From the NCBI GenBank assembly GCA_013393545.1, contig JABXHG010000577.1, positions 1 through 37,477 on the forward strand: a DNA stretch of 37,477 nt, given 5' to 3'. The notes beneath the pieces are model-generated. The model did no database searches. It worked only from the letters and a program-made list of their open reading frames with translations, and was not told the origin of the DNA. The translations under genes and the position numbers were made by a program. Shown here in pieces: positions 18,557-28,041 of the stretch. Position 1 is the stretch's first letter. Each line of letters opens with the position of its first letter. The stretch comes from Alteromonadaceae bacterium (GTDB lineage: Bacteria > Pseudomonadota > Gammaproteobacteria > Pseudomonadales > Oleiphilaceae).

Positions 18557-19749
18557 ACCCGAATCTGGACCGATTGCACCCCTACCCGTTTGAAAAACTG
18601 GCCAAACTGAAAGCCGGCATCGAAGTGCCCGAACACCTGGCCCCCATTTCCCTGGGCATCGGCGAGCCCAAGCATCCGTCTCCCGGCTTTGTAAAACAGG
18701 TAATCGCCGACAATCTGGACAAACTGGCGAACTACCCGACTACCAAAGGCACCGACGAACTGCGTTGCGCCATTGCCGGCTGGGCCAGTGGTCGTTTTAA
18801 TCTGCCCGAAGGCACCCTGGACCCGGCTCGCCATATCGTACCGGTAAACGGTACCCGCGAAGGCATTTTTTCCCTGGTGCAGGCTCTGATCGACAGCCGC
18901 AAACCGGCGACAGTGGTCAGCCCCAACCCCTTTTACCAGATCTACGAAGGCGCGGCGTTTCTGGCCGGCGCAGACCCCGTCTACCTGCCGTGCGATGCCA
19001 GCAACGGTTTCATCCCGGATTTTGACGCCGTGCCTGATAGCGTTTGGGCCGATTGTCAGTTGCTGTTTCTGTGCTCACCGGGCAACCCCAGTGGCGCGGT
19101 CATGCCCCGGAAAACCCTGGCCCGAGTGATCGAACTGGCGGACAAACACGATTTCGTGATCGCCTCGGACGAATGCTACTCCGAACTCTACCCCGATGAG
19201 GCCAACCCACCCGAAGGCCTGCTGCAAACCTGCGCCGCCATCGGCCGGCACGACTTCAAACGCTGCATTGTCTTCCACAGCCTGTCCAAGCGCAGCAACC
19301 TGCCGGGCCTGCGCTCGGGCTTTGTGGCCGGGGATGCGGACGTACTGACCGGCTACCTGAAATACCGCACCTACCACGGCTGCGCCATGCCCATTGCCAA
19401 TCAGTTGGCCAGCATCGCCGCCTGGAACGACGAAGACCACGTGCGGGAAAACCGCGCCGCCTACCGGGAAAAATTCGAGGCAGTGGTGCCGATCCTGCGT
19501 GAAGTGATGAACGTGGACTACCCGGACGCAGGCTTCTACCTCTGGCCGGAAACACCCATGAGCGATGAAACCTTCGCCCGTGAACTGTCCGCGCAACAGA
19601 ACGTACACGTACTGCCCGGCCGCTACCTGTCCCGCACGGTGGACGGCCACAACCCCGGCGAAAACCGGGTAAGAATGGCGCTGGTCGCGCCGCTGGAAGA
19701 GTGCGTGGAAGCGGCACGGCGAATCGTGGAATTTGTTAAAAACTACTGA
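18553..19749 (+). CDS. dapC: Succinyldiaminopimelate transaminase
   Basis: DapC transfers an amino group from glutamate to N-succinyl-2-amino-6-oxopimelate in the succinylase lysine and diaminopimelate pathway. The 398-residue class I PLP aminotransferase begins MNPNLDRLHPYPFEKL. The PLP-binding Lys lies near residue 246 in FHSLSKRSNLPGLRSGF; other blocks are LCSPGNPSGAV (Asn) and SDECYSELY (Asp and Tyr). The family alone could be confused with other aminotransferases, but its position beside glnD, dapD and dapE supports DapC. It overlaps the glnD stop (ATGA) and is followed by repeat R1-A. Confidence 0.92.
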   Translation: MNPNLDRLHPYPFEKLAKLKAGIEVPEHLAPISLGIGEPKHPSPGFVKQVIADNLDKLANYPTTKGTDELRCAIAGWASGRFNLPEGTLDPARHIVPVNGTREGIFSLVQALIDSRKPATVVSPNPFYQIYEGAAFLAGADPVYLPCDASNGFIPDFDAVPDSVWADCQLLFLCSPGNPSGAVMPRKTLARVIELADKHDFVIASDECYSELYPDEANPPEGLLQTCAAIGRHDFKRCIVFHSLSKRSNLPGLRSGFVAGDADVLTGYLKYRTYHGCAMPIANQLASIAAWNDEDHVRENRAAYREKFEAVVPILREVMNVDYPDAGFYLWPETPMSDETFARELSAQQNVHVLPGRYLSRTVDGHNPGENRVRMALVAPLEECVEAARRIVEFVKNY

Positions 19750-19761
19750 AAAACATTATTC

Positions 19762-19850
19762 GCCACTAAATCCACGAAAGGACACGAAATTAAAAACGAT
19801 AAGTTATTATCTTTAATCATTTTTTAGTGTTCTTTCGTGGGTTTCGTGGC
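19762..19850. repeat. R1-A palindromic repeat, simple form
   Basis: This 89-bp element lies between dapC and the ArsC-family gene. The left arm reads GCCACTAAATCCACGAAAG and the right arm, read on the other strand, GCCACGAAACCCACGAAAG, continuing as ACACGAAA and ACACTAAA. The AT-rich centre (TAAAAACGATAAG and onward) is shared with the other copies. The arms can form a long hairpin in DNA or RNA. The 3' flank is A-rich rather than T-rich, so it is not a normal intrinsic terminator. Confidence 0.85.
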
Positions 19851-19869
19851 AAAAACAGGCTTTAAGATC

Positions 19870-20211
19870 ATGAAACTATACGGCATCAAAAACTGCGACA
19901 CCGTGAAGAAGGCCCGCAAGTGGCTGGACGAAAACGGCATCGCCTACGACTTTCACGATTTCAAGAAAGAAGGCCTCACCAGCGAAAAGCTGAGCGAGTG
20001 GGAACAGGCCGTGGGCTGGGAAGCGCTGATCAACAAACGCGGCACCACCTGGCGGAAACTTCCTCAAGAAGTTCGTGATACCATTGCCGCCCAAAGCGCC
20101 CACGAGATCATGCTGGAGAACCCCTCCATCATCAAACGCCCGGTGGTTGAACGGGGCGACAACGTTACCGCGGGCTTTAACGCAGACCAGTGGGCTGCGT
20201 GGGCTGACTGA
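19870..20211 (+). CDS. ArsC/Spx-family thioredoxin-fold protein (YffB-like)
   Basis: This 113-residue protein belongs to the ArsC/Spx/YffB family. It starts MKLYGIKNCDTVKKARKWLD, where Cys is the only N-terminal Cys (NCDTV), then FHDFKKEGL and the C-terminal block NPSIIKRPVVE typical of the family. In E. coli the related yffB also neighbours dapE. True arsenate reductases have further residues, so a glutathione-linked reductase of unknown substrate is more likely. I chose the ATG at 19870; the longer open frame from 19837 begins inside repeat R1-A and is not conserved protein. Its exact role in the dap cluster is unknown. Confidence 0.88.
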   Translation: MKLYGIKNCDTVKKARKWLDENGIAYDFHDFKKEGLTSEKLSEWEQAVGWEALINKRGTTWRKLPQEVRDTIAAQSAHEIMLENPSIIKRPVVERGDNVTAGFNADQWAAWAD

Positions 20212-20217
20212 TTTTCG

Positions 20218-20401
20218 GCCACGGAATCCACGGAAGAACACGAAAAAATGAAAAGACAAAGACGGTTTTGCCACGAAACCCACGAAAGAACACTAAAAAA
20301 CCATTAAAGACAAAAGCTTATCGTTTTTGAATTTCGTGTTCTTTCGTGGATTTAGTGGCTAAAAAATCTTTTTTTCCGTGTTCTTCCGTGGATTCCGTGG
20401 C
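20218..20401. repeat. R1-B composite palindromic repeat (nested)
   Basis: This 184-bp element contains a simple R1 unit (20270-20359) nested inside a second pair of arms with the variant GCCACGGAATCCACGGAAG (outer left from 20218, outer right ending at 20401). The inner unit is inverted relative to R1-A: left arm GCCACGAAACCC, right arm GCCACTAAATCC on the other strand, with the same AT-rich core reversed. It fills the gap between the ArsC-family gene and dapD and ends 32 bases before the dapD start. Confidence 0.88.
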
Positions 20402-20433
20402 AAAACATTCTTCATTTTTAAAGGAGCAAACAG

Positions 20434-22847
<2,414 letters not shown>

Positions 22848-22854
22848 TTTTTTT

Positions 22855-22946
22855 GCCACGAAATCCACGAAAAAACACGAAATTCAAAAAATAATCAGCT
22901 TTTTTTCTTTGAGCATTTTTTAGTGTTCTTTCGTGGATTTCGTGGC
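22855..22946. repeat. R1-D palindromic repeat, simple form
   Basis: This 92-bp element fills the gap between the converging dapE and slyX genes, 7 bases after the dapE stop and 5 bases after the slyX stop. The arms are GCCACGAAATCCACGAAAA on the left and GCCACGAAATCCACGAAAG on the other strand on the right, the most symmetric pair of the four. The core differs from A, B and C but keeps the ACACGAAATT and TTTTTTAGTGTT edges. A role as a two-way end of transcription is possible, although no T-run follows the stem. Confidence 0.85.
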
Positions 22947-22951
22947 AAATT

Positions 22952-23170
22952 TCAATAATGCGGCGGCGGTGTTTCCTCTTCCTCTTTCTTGATGTTGGAA
23001 GGGGAAATATCCTTCAGCTGCTTGTGCAGCATCTGCTTGGCGTCCCACAGTTCACGAAGATCCAGTTCCTGCTTCGCCACCTGCTCGCTCAGGGTGTTGA
23101 TCACGTCATCCTGGAACGCCAGGCGCATTTCCAGTTCGGCAATTCGATTTTCCAGCGTGTTTTCGCTCAT
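22952..23170 (-). CDS. slyX: SlyX family protein
   Basis: SlyX is a small protein of unknown function common in proteobacteria. The 72 residues form a predicted coiled coil over about 1-55 (LENRIAELEMRLAFQDDVI, then LSEQVAKQELDLREL), followed by a charged stretch and the characteristic C-terminal PPPHY. Length and the tail match the family well. It diverges from the cold-shock-domain gene across about 100 bases and converges with dapE. Confidence 0.93.
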   Translation of the reverse strand: MSENTLENRIAELEMRLAFQDDVINTLSEQVAKQELDLRELWDAKQMLHKQLKDISPSNIKKEEEETPPPHY

Positions 23171-23197
23171 CTGGTTTGGTCAGCCCTTTCTGTAATC

Positions 23198-23206
23198 TGG
23201 TATCAT
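23198..23206 (+). promoter_or_regulatory. Extended -10 promoter of the cold-shock-domain gene
   Basis: TGGTATCAT (TG, one base, then TATCAT) forms an extended -10 about 65 bases upstream of the coding start, with a GC-rich stretch after it. A possible -35 (TTGGTC) is 19 bases away, longer than ideal. The leader of about 60 bases could carry cold-related control, but no CspA-type cold box was recognised. Confidence 0.4.
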
Positions 23207-23272
23207 GCCGCCTTTTACGGCCAGGCATGCCATGTTACCCGATGTCCGGCTTTTTATCGTTAGCGTCAACCC

Positions 23273-23833
23273 ATGGAGACTATTCAGCCAATGCGTAATC
23301 CAGCCAAAGCGATCCTTGTTTCTGTTCTGATCGCAATTCCGGCACCGTTCATCCTTGCCCTGTTGCTCACCAGCACCCCACAACCACTCAGAATTCTGTC
23401 TGACGGTGGCGTTGTTGAAGCCCTGGGCAGCACCGGCGGTGTGGCCGCTTACCTGCTCGCGTTTGTGATTTTTGCTATTGCAGGTTTTATCGCCATTGCC
23501 CTTTCCGCCAAACAACAAGCCAACGCTCCGGCTGCCCGTGAAAACACCTCTGCCCCTCGCTCCCAGCCAGCGAAACCGCAGAATAACGTTGAAGAAGACG
23601 ATTTCGACGACGGCTCCCCGGAAGGCGATGAGGAAGGCACTGTTAAGTGGTTCAATGTGAAGAAAGGCTTCGGCTTTATCGTGCGTGACGGCGGCGATGA
23701 AATCTTCGTTCACTTCCGCGCCATCCGTGGCCGCGGCCGCCGCGTTCTGCGCCAGGGCCAGCTGGTTCGCTTCAATGTGGTTGAAGCGGAGAAAGGTCTG
23801 CAGGCGGATAATGTGTCTATTCTGAGCGATTAA
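23273..23833 (+). CDS. Membrane-anchored cold shock domain protein
   Basis: The 186-residue protein combines two transmembrane helices (about 14-32 and 56-77) with a C-terminal cold shock domain (about 122-185). The linker in between is Ala/Pro-rich and then strongly acidic (VEEDDFDDGSPEGDEE). The domain has both RNA-binding motifs, RNP1 KGFGFI and RNP2 EIFVHF, after GTVKWFNVK. Free Csp proteins are about 70 residues, so this is a fusion that would hold an RNA/DNA-binding domain at the inner membrane, facing the cytoplasm if the N-terminus is inside. The start could instead be the ATG at 23291, with GGAG 12 nt upstream. No function is known to me for this architecture. Confidence 0.9.
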   Translation: METIQPMRNPAKAILVSVLIAIPAPFILALLLTSTPQPLRILSDGGVVEALGSTGGVAAYLLAFVIFAIAGFIAIALSAKQQANAPAARENTSAPRSQPAKPQNNVEEDDFDDGSPEGDEEGTVKWFNVKKGFGFIVRDGGDEIFVHFRAIRGRGRRVLRQGQLVRFNVVEAEKGLQADNVSILSD

Positions 23834-23859
23834 GATCAGAAAACGGGCCTAAACGTAAC

Positions 23860-24005
23860 CGGGCAGGCCTTTCCAAAACACGCCGCGCAAGTACGTCCCT
23901 GGCAGATTTTTGCTCCTGCAAAATCTGCACTTCCACCATCCTTGGTGGGCGTAAGCTTGACTGCAGCCATCCTTGGCTGCAGACAGTTTTGGAAACGCCT
24001 GCCCG
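23860..24005. repeat. R2-a composite palindrome
   Basis: This 146-bp element lies between the converging cold-shock-domain gene and the small unknown gene. The 20-base outer arms (CGGGCAGGCCTTTCCAAAAC and its complement with one mismatch) enclose three further hairpins. These are GCAGATTTT/AAAATCTGC, CCACC/GGTGG with loop ATCCTT, and CTGCAGCC/GGCTGCAG with the same loop ATCCTT. It shares the TTTCCAAAAC ends and the ACACGC and ACGTCC stretches with R2-b at 32.8 kb. It may end transcription from both sides. Confidence 0.8.
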
Positions 24006-24028
24006 ATTACTCGAATTGGCTCCGACGA

Positions 24029-24403
24029 TTAATTCCAAACCACCTTCTGCTCACCACGACTATCCAGCCGCCACCACTTCTCTTCTTCCACCGGATCTCC
24101 CTCTTTCCAGTCTCCGGGACTGCAGCGAATTTCGGTTTCTATCGAACGCCAGGCGCTGCGGGCGCACTCCCGGTCCGTGTTCCAGGGCAGCTTCTCTCCT
24201 TCCAGCAGCACACAGGTAAACCGTTTTCCGAAAGCACCGGGGTAAAGGCTGATCCGCAAACGTTCCTGCCGGTATTCACCAGAGCCCTTCACCACTTTTG
24301 ACACATCGCTGTCATCCAGCGCCAGCTGGTCCAGCTGCCCGGCAAGCCAGCCGGATACAGCCTCCGGCTCAAGGTCACGAATGTAAATTTCCAGGTCCTG
24401 CAC
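24029..24403 (-). CDS. Unknown small protein overlapping the Clp-N ATPase gene
   Basis: This protein of about 124 residues matches no family I recognise. It has no signal peptide or membrane helix and is rich in charged residues and Trp (RSAWRSIETEIRCSPGDWKE, EEEKWWRL). I chose the GTG at 24403 because AGGGAG lies about 9 nt upstream; the longer open frame to a TTG at 24469 lacks a good ribosome site. It overlaps the end of the ATPase gene by 29 bases, so the two are very likely translated together and may act together. Ordinary codon use and the tight overlap support a real gene. Confidence 0.7.
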   Translation of the reverse strand: MQDLEIYIRDLEPEAVSGWLAGQLDQLALDDSDVSKVVKGSGEYRQERLRISLYPGAFGKRFTCVLLEGEKLPWNTDRECARSAWRSIETEIRCSPGDWKEGDPVEEEKWWRLDSRGEQKVVWN

Positions 24404-25793
24404 CTGCGGTTTCTCCCTGCCTATGGTCAATGTCAGGCGTATAGTGAACCGGAGTGCCGGTGCCTGCAAGCGGAGTGACAGGCTCGGCTGTCAAATCTTC
24501 TTCCAGTAAGGTGTGCAGGGTGCCGGCCTGATTTCGCGCCTGCCAGCGGGCATCTTCCAGTGCCAACTGATGATCCAGGTGCTGCAGGGCAGTTTCCAGT
24601 TCATGACAGGATTCATCGCCTCGCGCCATGGCTAACAGAAAGCGGCTTTGCAAAGCTTGCTGTCGGGCCTCCAGCCCCAGGCTTTCCAACGGCCCTCGAC
24701 GGGCGAACAGGCTTTGCCTGGCAGCCGCCCGTTCCAGCCGTTGCAACATTTGCCCCGGGCTCAGGCCATGATCAGCGGCATCCGCAACTGCCCGATTCAG
24801 TGCACGAGCAGATAGCTGAACATCGTTATTGAACTCAATGGCTGGTTGGTGAACGCAGGCAACGGCTCGAAGCTGCTCACAGCTGACATTTGGCGTGATG
24901 TATTCCGGACAATCCCGCGCCAATAACAGCGACAAACGTTTCAGCGCGCGGGGGTCTGGTTTTCGCCAACGGCTTATCAGTAATACCGATCCAGGCCAAC
25001 TGAACAGCAGTTCAGTCAAACCAGAGCTACCGGCTGCCAGCCGCGCGAGCAACGCCGAGGGCGAGGTATGGTCCAGAACTAATAATCGATTGCGGAGGTT
25101 TTCACCAGAGAGTCTTGAGGTGCGCAAATCCTGCAAACAACCACGCACCTCCGCCTCGCTGCGGGCATCCAGAAACACTTTGCCAAGCACGGGCGTTTTC
25201 TGCAGTAACATCAGCCAGGTGGTTTTACCGGCACCTTCCGGGCCATGCAACCAGGCCAGAGCCCGGGGCTTTGCCGCCAGCGCCACCGTGATATCTTCCG
25301 CCAACCGTTGCCAGGCCATACCCGGCATCGCCAGGGGCACAGGTTGCGGGCCCTCCGATTCGCCTTCCTCCTGCTCCATGTCTTCCGGTTTGTGGGGCCA
25401 GCGGCGCACCAGCTCCAGAACCGCCACATAGGCGCGGTCTTGAAGACGCTCACAATCGTGGGCCAACACCTGCAACAGCTGCGGCCATTGCAGCCAGGTC
25501 GCCGGTGTTACTTCACGGGCGCGGGACAGCCAATAGACCAGTTGCGAGGACAATTGGCCGTCGTTATGAACTTCACTGACAATGGGTTGTTCCGCCTGAA
25601 TAGTGCGCACCAGCTCGTCCAGATCAATGCCCTGGCGAACCAGAAATGGTGCCAGTGCGGGAACGGCGTCCAGTAGCGCCAACAGAAAATCTTCAGCGGA
25701 AATGACATAGCCGCCATGACGGGCGACGGTATCGCGGGCAATAATGAGGGCGCTTTGGCAATCCGGTGCCAGGCATTGCTGCCAGTCTTCCAT
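24375..25793 (-). CDS. Clp-N domain P-loop ATPase, function unknown
   Basis: The 472-residue protein begins with two repeats like the Clp N-domain: residues about 10-70 (SALIIARDTVARHGGYVISA, then EDFLLALLD) and about 80-130. In Clp proteins these bind substrates or adaptors. A Walker A loop GPEGAGKT follows at 184-191, and a Walker B-like LLVLDH at 237-242 in which the usual Glu is His. I see no second ATPase domain and no clear arginine finger. The rest (about 300-440) is helical. This is too short for ClpB or TssH, so it may be a switch or scaffold rather than an unfoldase. The ATG at 25793 has AAGGAAGGA upstream. It is divergent from hipBA and overlaps the small unknown gene downstream. 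Confidence 0.8.
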   Translation of the reverse strand: MEDWQQCLAPDCQSALIIARDTVARHGGYVISAEDFLLALLDAVPALAPFLVRQGIDLDELVRTIQAEQPIVSEVHNDGQLSSQLVYWLSRAREVTPATWLQWPQLLQVLAHDCERLQDRAYVAVLELVRRWPHKPEDMEQEEGESEGPQPVPLAMPGMAWQRLAEDITVALAAKPRALAWLHGPEGAGKTTWLMLLQKTPVLGKVFLDARSEAEVRGCLQDLRTSRLSGENLRNRLLVLDHTSPSALLARLAAGSSGLTELLFSWPGSVLLISRWRKPDPRALKRLSLLLARDCPEYITPNVSCEQLRAVACVHQPAIEFNNDVQLSARALNRAVADAADHGLSPGQMLQRLERAAARQSLFARRGPLESLGLEARQQALQSRFLLAMARGDESCHELETALQHLDHQLALEDARWQARNQAGTLHTLLEEDLTAEPVTPLAGTGTPVHYTPDIDHRQGETAGAGPGNLHS

Positions 25794-25910
25794 GCTGGGT
25801 TCCTTCCTTGGTTTTGAGATCTCATCCTGAAACTACTCCGAGTTTATGACGTTTTTTGGCCAGCCGACAAGTGGTCAGAACTTTGCCAGCGATTCATGAG
25901 CGTCCTGTGC

Positions 25911-25928
25911 TATACCTTCCCGGGTATA
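25911..25928 (+). promoter_or_regulatory. hip operator O1
   Basis: TATACCTTCCCGGGTATA is an inverted repeat of the HipB operator type (known E. coli form TATCC, 8 bases, GGATA). Its right half overlaps a perfect -10 box TATAAT at 25925-25930, so a bound HipBA complex would block that promoter. Confidence 0.75.
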
Positions 25929-25931
25929 ATC

Positions 25932-25959
25932 TTGATTTATCCCTTAAAGGGTATAAAAT
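25932..25959 (+). promoter_or_regulatory. Candidate hipBA promoter
   Basis: TTGATT (25932-25937) and TAAAAT (25954-25959) stand 16 bases apart, overlap operator O2 and lie about 28 bases before the hipB start. A second -10, TATAAT at 25925-25930, has only a weak -35. Either or both may be used; both are covered by operators. Confidence 0.5.
25938..25955 (+). promoter_or_regulatory. hip operator O2
   Basis: TATCCCTTAAAGGGTATA is the most symmetric of the three operator-like repeats. It starts exactly 27 bases after O1 and lies between the boxes of the candidate promoter. Confidence 0.75.
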
Positions 25960-25964
25960 AAAAA

Positions 25965-25982
25965 TATCCCTTCAAGAGGATA
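25965..25982 (+). promoter_or_regulatory. hip operator O3
   Basis: TATCCCTTCAAGAGGATA fits TATCC-8-GGATA exactly. It starts 27 bases after O2 and includes the AGAGGA ribosome site of hipB, ending 4 bases before the start codon. Confidence 0.75.
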
Positions 25983-25986
25983 AAGC

Positions 25987-26235
25987 ATGAAAATCACATC
26001 GCCGGACACACTTGCCTCAACACTAAAAGACGCCAGAAAGCAGTCCATGCTCACTCAAAAGGCACTTGCCGAGCAGGTTGGGACCAAACAGGCCACGATT
26101 TCCACCTTTGAAAACCACCCTGAAAATTGCCGGGTTGAAACGCTATTCCGGCTACTCGCCGCACTGAACCTGGAAATACAAGTCACTCAAAGAGATAAAC
26201 CGAACCAGCAAACCGGCTGGGATCAGGAGTGGTAA
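25987..26235 (+). CDS. hipB: HipB antitoxin, helix-turn-helix repressor
   Basis: HipB neutralises the HipA kinase and represses the operon. The 82-residue protein is an XRE-type helix-turn-helix: LKDARKQSMLTQKALAEQVG then TKQATISTFENHPENCRVET, with the hydrophobic end LNLEIQVTQ forming the dimer strand. E. coli HipB is 88 residues. Three operator repeats lie directly upstream. The ATG has AGAGGA 6 nt before it. The hipA start follows three bases after the hipB stop. Confidence 0.93.
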   Translation: MKITSPDTLASTLKDARKQSMLTQKALAEQVGTKQATISTFENHPENCRVETLFRLLAALNLEIQVTQRDKPNQQTGWDQEW

Positions 26236-26238
26236 GTC

Positions 26239-27558
26239 ATGGCCAGACTCACAGTTGCAATGAACGGCATTGAGGTCGCGCACCTCACCAAAGACACGCG
26301 TGGCGGGATGGATTTTCAGTACCTCCCGGCGTGGCTCACACGCTCCGGTGCCCGGGCGATTTCTTTGTCATTGCCACTGACTCGCGAGGTTTACCGGGGG
26401 GAGCGCGTCTACAACTTTTTCGATAATCTATTGCCGGACTCCGAGACATTACGCACCAGAATGCAGTCCCGGTTTCAGGTGCCGACCAGCCACCCCTTCG
26501 ATTTGCTGGCCAGCGTCGGCCGGGATTGTATCGGAGCCATTCAGCTTTATCCCGAAGGCGACCCGCTACCGCCCATCAACCAAATTAGCGCCACGCCTTT
26601 GAGTGACGGCGATATCGCCAGTCTGCTCCAGGGCTACCAAAGCGCGCCCCTGGGAATGGCCGAAAATGACGATTTCCGCATTTCCCTGGCCGGTGCTCAG
26701 GAAAAAACCGCTCTGCTCTGGCATAAAGGCTGTTGGCAAAAACCCGTCGGCAGCACACCCACCAGCCATATTTTCAAGCTGCCTATCGGTTTTTTAGAGC
26801 ACAGCAACATTGATCTGCGTAAAAGTAGCGAAAACGAGTGGCTTTGCCTGAAGATTCTTGCCGCCTTCGGGCTTCCAGTAGCCAACGCTGAGCTCGCCAG
26901 GTTCGAGGATCAGACCGTCCTGATTGTTGAACGTTTTGACCGTCGCTGGGCGAGTGATCAATCCTGGCTGATGCGCTTGCCGCAGGAGGATTTCTGCCAG
27001 GCACTAGGTGTGGCACCGGCCATCAAGTATGAGAATGACGGTGGGCCCGGCATTCAACAGGCGATGAAACTGTTGCAGGGTTCGCAGCAGGCTCATGAAG
27101 ACCGGGAACGGTTTATTAAAAGTCAGTTGCTGTTTTGGCTTCTGGCCGCAATTGATGGTCACGCCAAAAACTTCAGCGTGTCTATTGAGCCATCGTCAGC
27201 TTATCGCATGACGCCCCTGTACGATGTCATCTCCGCCCTGCCCTTAATCGACAAAGGCAGCTTGCCGGTCAAGCGGGCAAAGATGGCCATGTCCGTGAAG
27301 GGAAAAAACCGGCACTACCATTGGCAGCGCATCGAACCACGGCATTTTTTGACCACAGCCCGCGGTGCCGGTTTTTCACAACGGAGAACGAAAGAGTTGA
27401 TGGCAGAGATTGCGGAGAACACCGACAAGGTAATCAATCAGGTGGCCACCGGGCTTCCCGAGGCGTTTCCGGAAACCGTCAGCCGACCCATTTTCGATGG
27501 CATGCAAAGTCAGTCTGACAAGCTCAGACAGTTTCTGGCCGCAGAAGGCGATGGCTAA
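26239..27558 (+). CDS. hipA: HipA serine/threonine kinase toxin
   Basis: HipA of E. coli phosphorylates glutamyl-tRNA synthetase and causes growth arrest and antibiotic tolerance. The 439 residues (E. coli 440) show the N-terminal subdomain (about 1-105) and the activation loop RISLAGAQEKTALL, with Ser149 as the autophosphorylated residue and LAGAQEK the P-loop-like stretch. The catalytic Asp306 is in IDGHAKNFS and the metal-binding Asp329 in LYDVISA; VERFDRRW is also typical. All key residues are present, so the kinase looks intact. It follows hipB by 3 bases. Its end lies only 3 bases from the end of the converging glyoxalase gene. Confidence 0.94.
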   Translation: MARLTVAMNGIEVAHLTKDTRGGMDFQYLPAWLTRSGARAISLSLPLTREVYRGERVYNFFDNLLPDSETLRTRMQSRFQVPTSHPFDLLASVGRDCIGAIQLYPEGDPLPPINQISATPLSDGDIASLLQGYQSAPLGMAENDDFRISLAGAQEKTALLWHKGCWQKPVGSTPTSHIFKLPIGFLEHSNIDLRKSSENEWLCLKILAAFGLPVANAELARFEDQTVLIVERFDRRWASDQSWLMRLPQEDFCQALGVAPAIKYENDGGPGIQQAMKLLQGSQQAHEDRERFIKSQLLFWLLAAIDGHAKNFSVSIEPSSAYRMTPLYDVISALPLIDKGSLPVKRAKMAMSVKGKNRHYHWQRIEPRHFLTTARGAGFSQRRTKELMAEIAENTDKVINQVATGLPEAFPETVSRPIFDGMQSQSDKLRQFLAAEGDG

Positions 27559-27561
27559 CCA

Positions 27562-28002
27562 TCACCAGGTCCCGGTATTCTCCATACTCGCCCAGGGCTC
27601 TTTCGGCTCCAGCGCCTCGCCTTTTTGCAGCAATTCGATGGAAATGTCATCCGGCGTGCGAATGAACGCCATATGGCCATCCCGGGGCGGGCGGTTGATG
27701 GTCACGCCGTTGGCCTGCAACTTCTCACACAGGGCATAGATGTCATCCACCCGATAGGCCAGATGTCCGAAATTGCGGCCGCCGGTGTACTCTTCCGGGT
27801 CCCAGTTGTAGGTCAGCTCAATCATCGGCGCCTTGTCGTCCCGCGCCCTGGCCTCATCGTCCGGCGCTGCCAGGAACACCAGCGTGAACCGGCCTTTCTC
27901 GCTGTCTTTCCGGTTAATCTCCACCATACCCAGCAAATCGCAGAAAAAATGCAGCGTATCGTCCAGGTTACTCACTCGAATCATCGTGTGTAGATATTGC
28001 AT
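27562..28002 (-). CDS. gloA: Lactoylglutathione lyase (glyoxalase I)
   Basis: GloA isomerises the adduct of methylglyoxal and glutathione to lactoylglutathione. The 146-residue vicinal-oxygen-chelate protein has the four metal ligands in the expected places: His5 (YLHTMIRV), Glu62 ([10 protein letters not shown]), His80 ([10 protein letters not shown]) and Glu123 (SIELLQKG). Length and MIELTYNW match the short E. coli-type nickel enzyme. Compared with E. coli there is an insertion of about six residues before the second ligand and a longer C-terminal tail. It is transcribed in the same direction as the glucosylglycerate genes, separated from them by an R3 repeat. Confidence 0.9.
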   Translation of the reverse strand: MQYLHTMIRVSNLDDTLHFFCDLLGMVEINRKDSEKGRFTLVFLAAPDDEARARDDKAPMIELTYNWDPEEYTGGRNFGHLAYRVDDIYALCEKLQANGVTINRPPRDGHMAFIRTPDDISIELLQKGEALEPKEPWASMENTGTW

Positions 28003-28041
28003 AACCCCTCCTCGTGAAAACTCCAGTATAAGAATCCTCCG

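Noticed and set aside
19837..19869. Upstream extension of the ArsC-family protein (from 19837)
   Set aside because: The added residues are encoded by repeat R1-A. The family N-terminus begins at the ATG at 19870.
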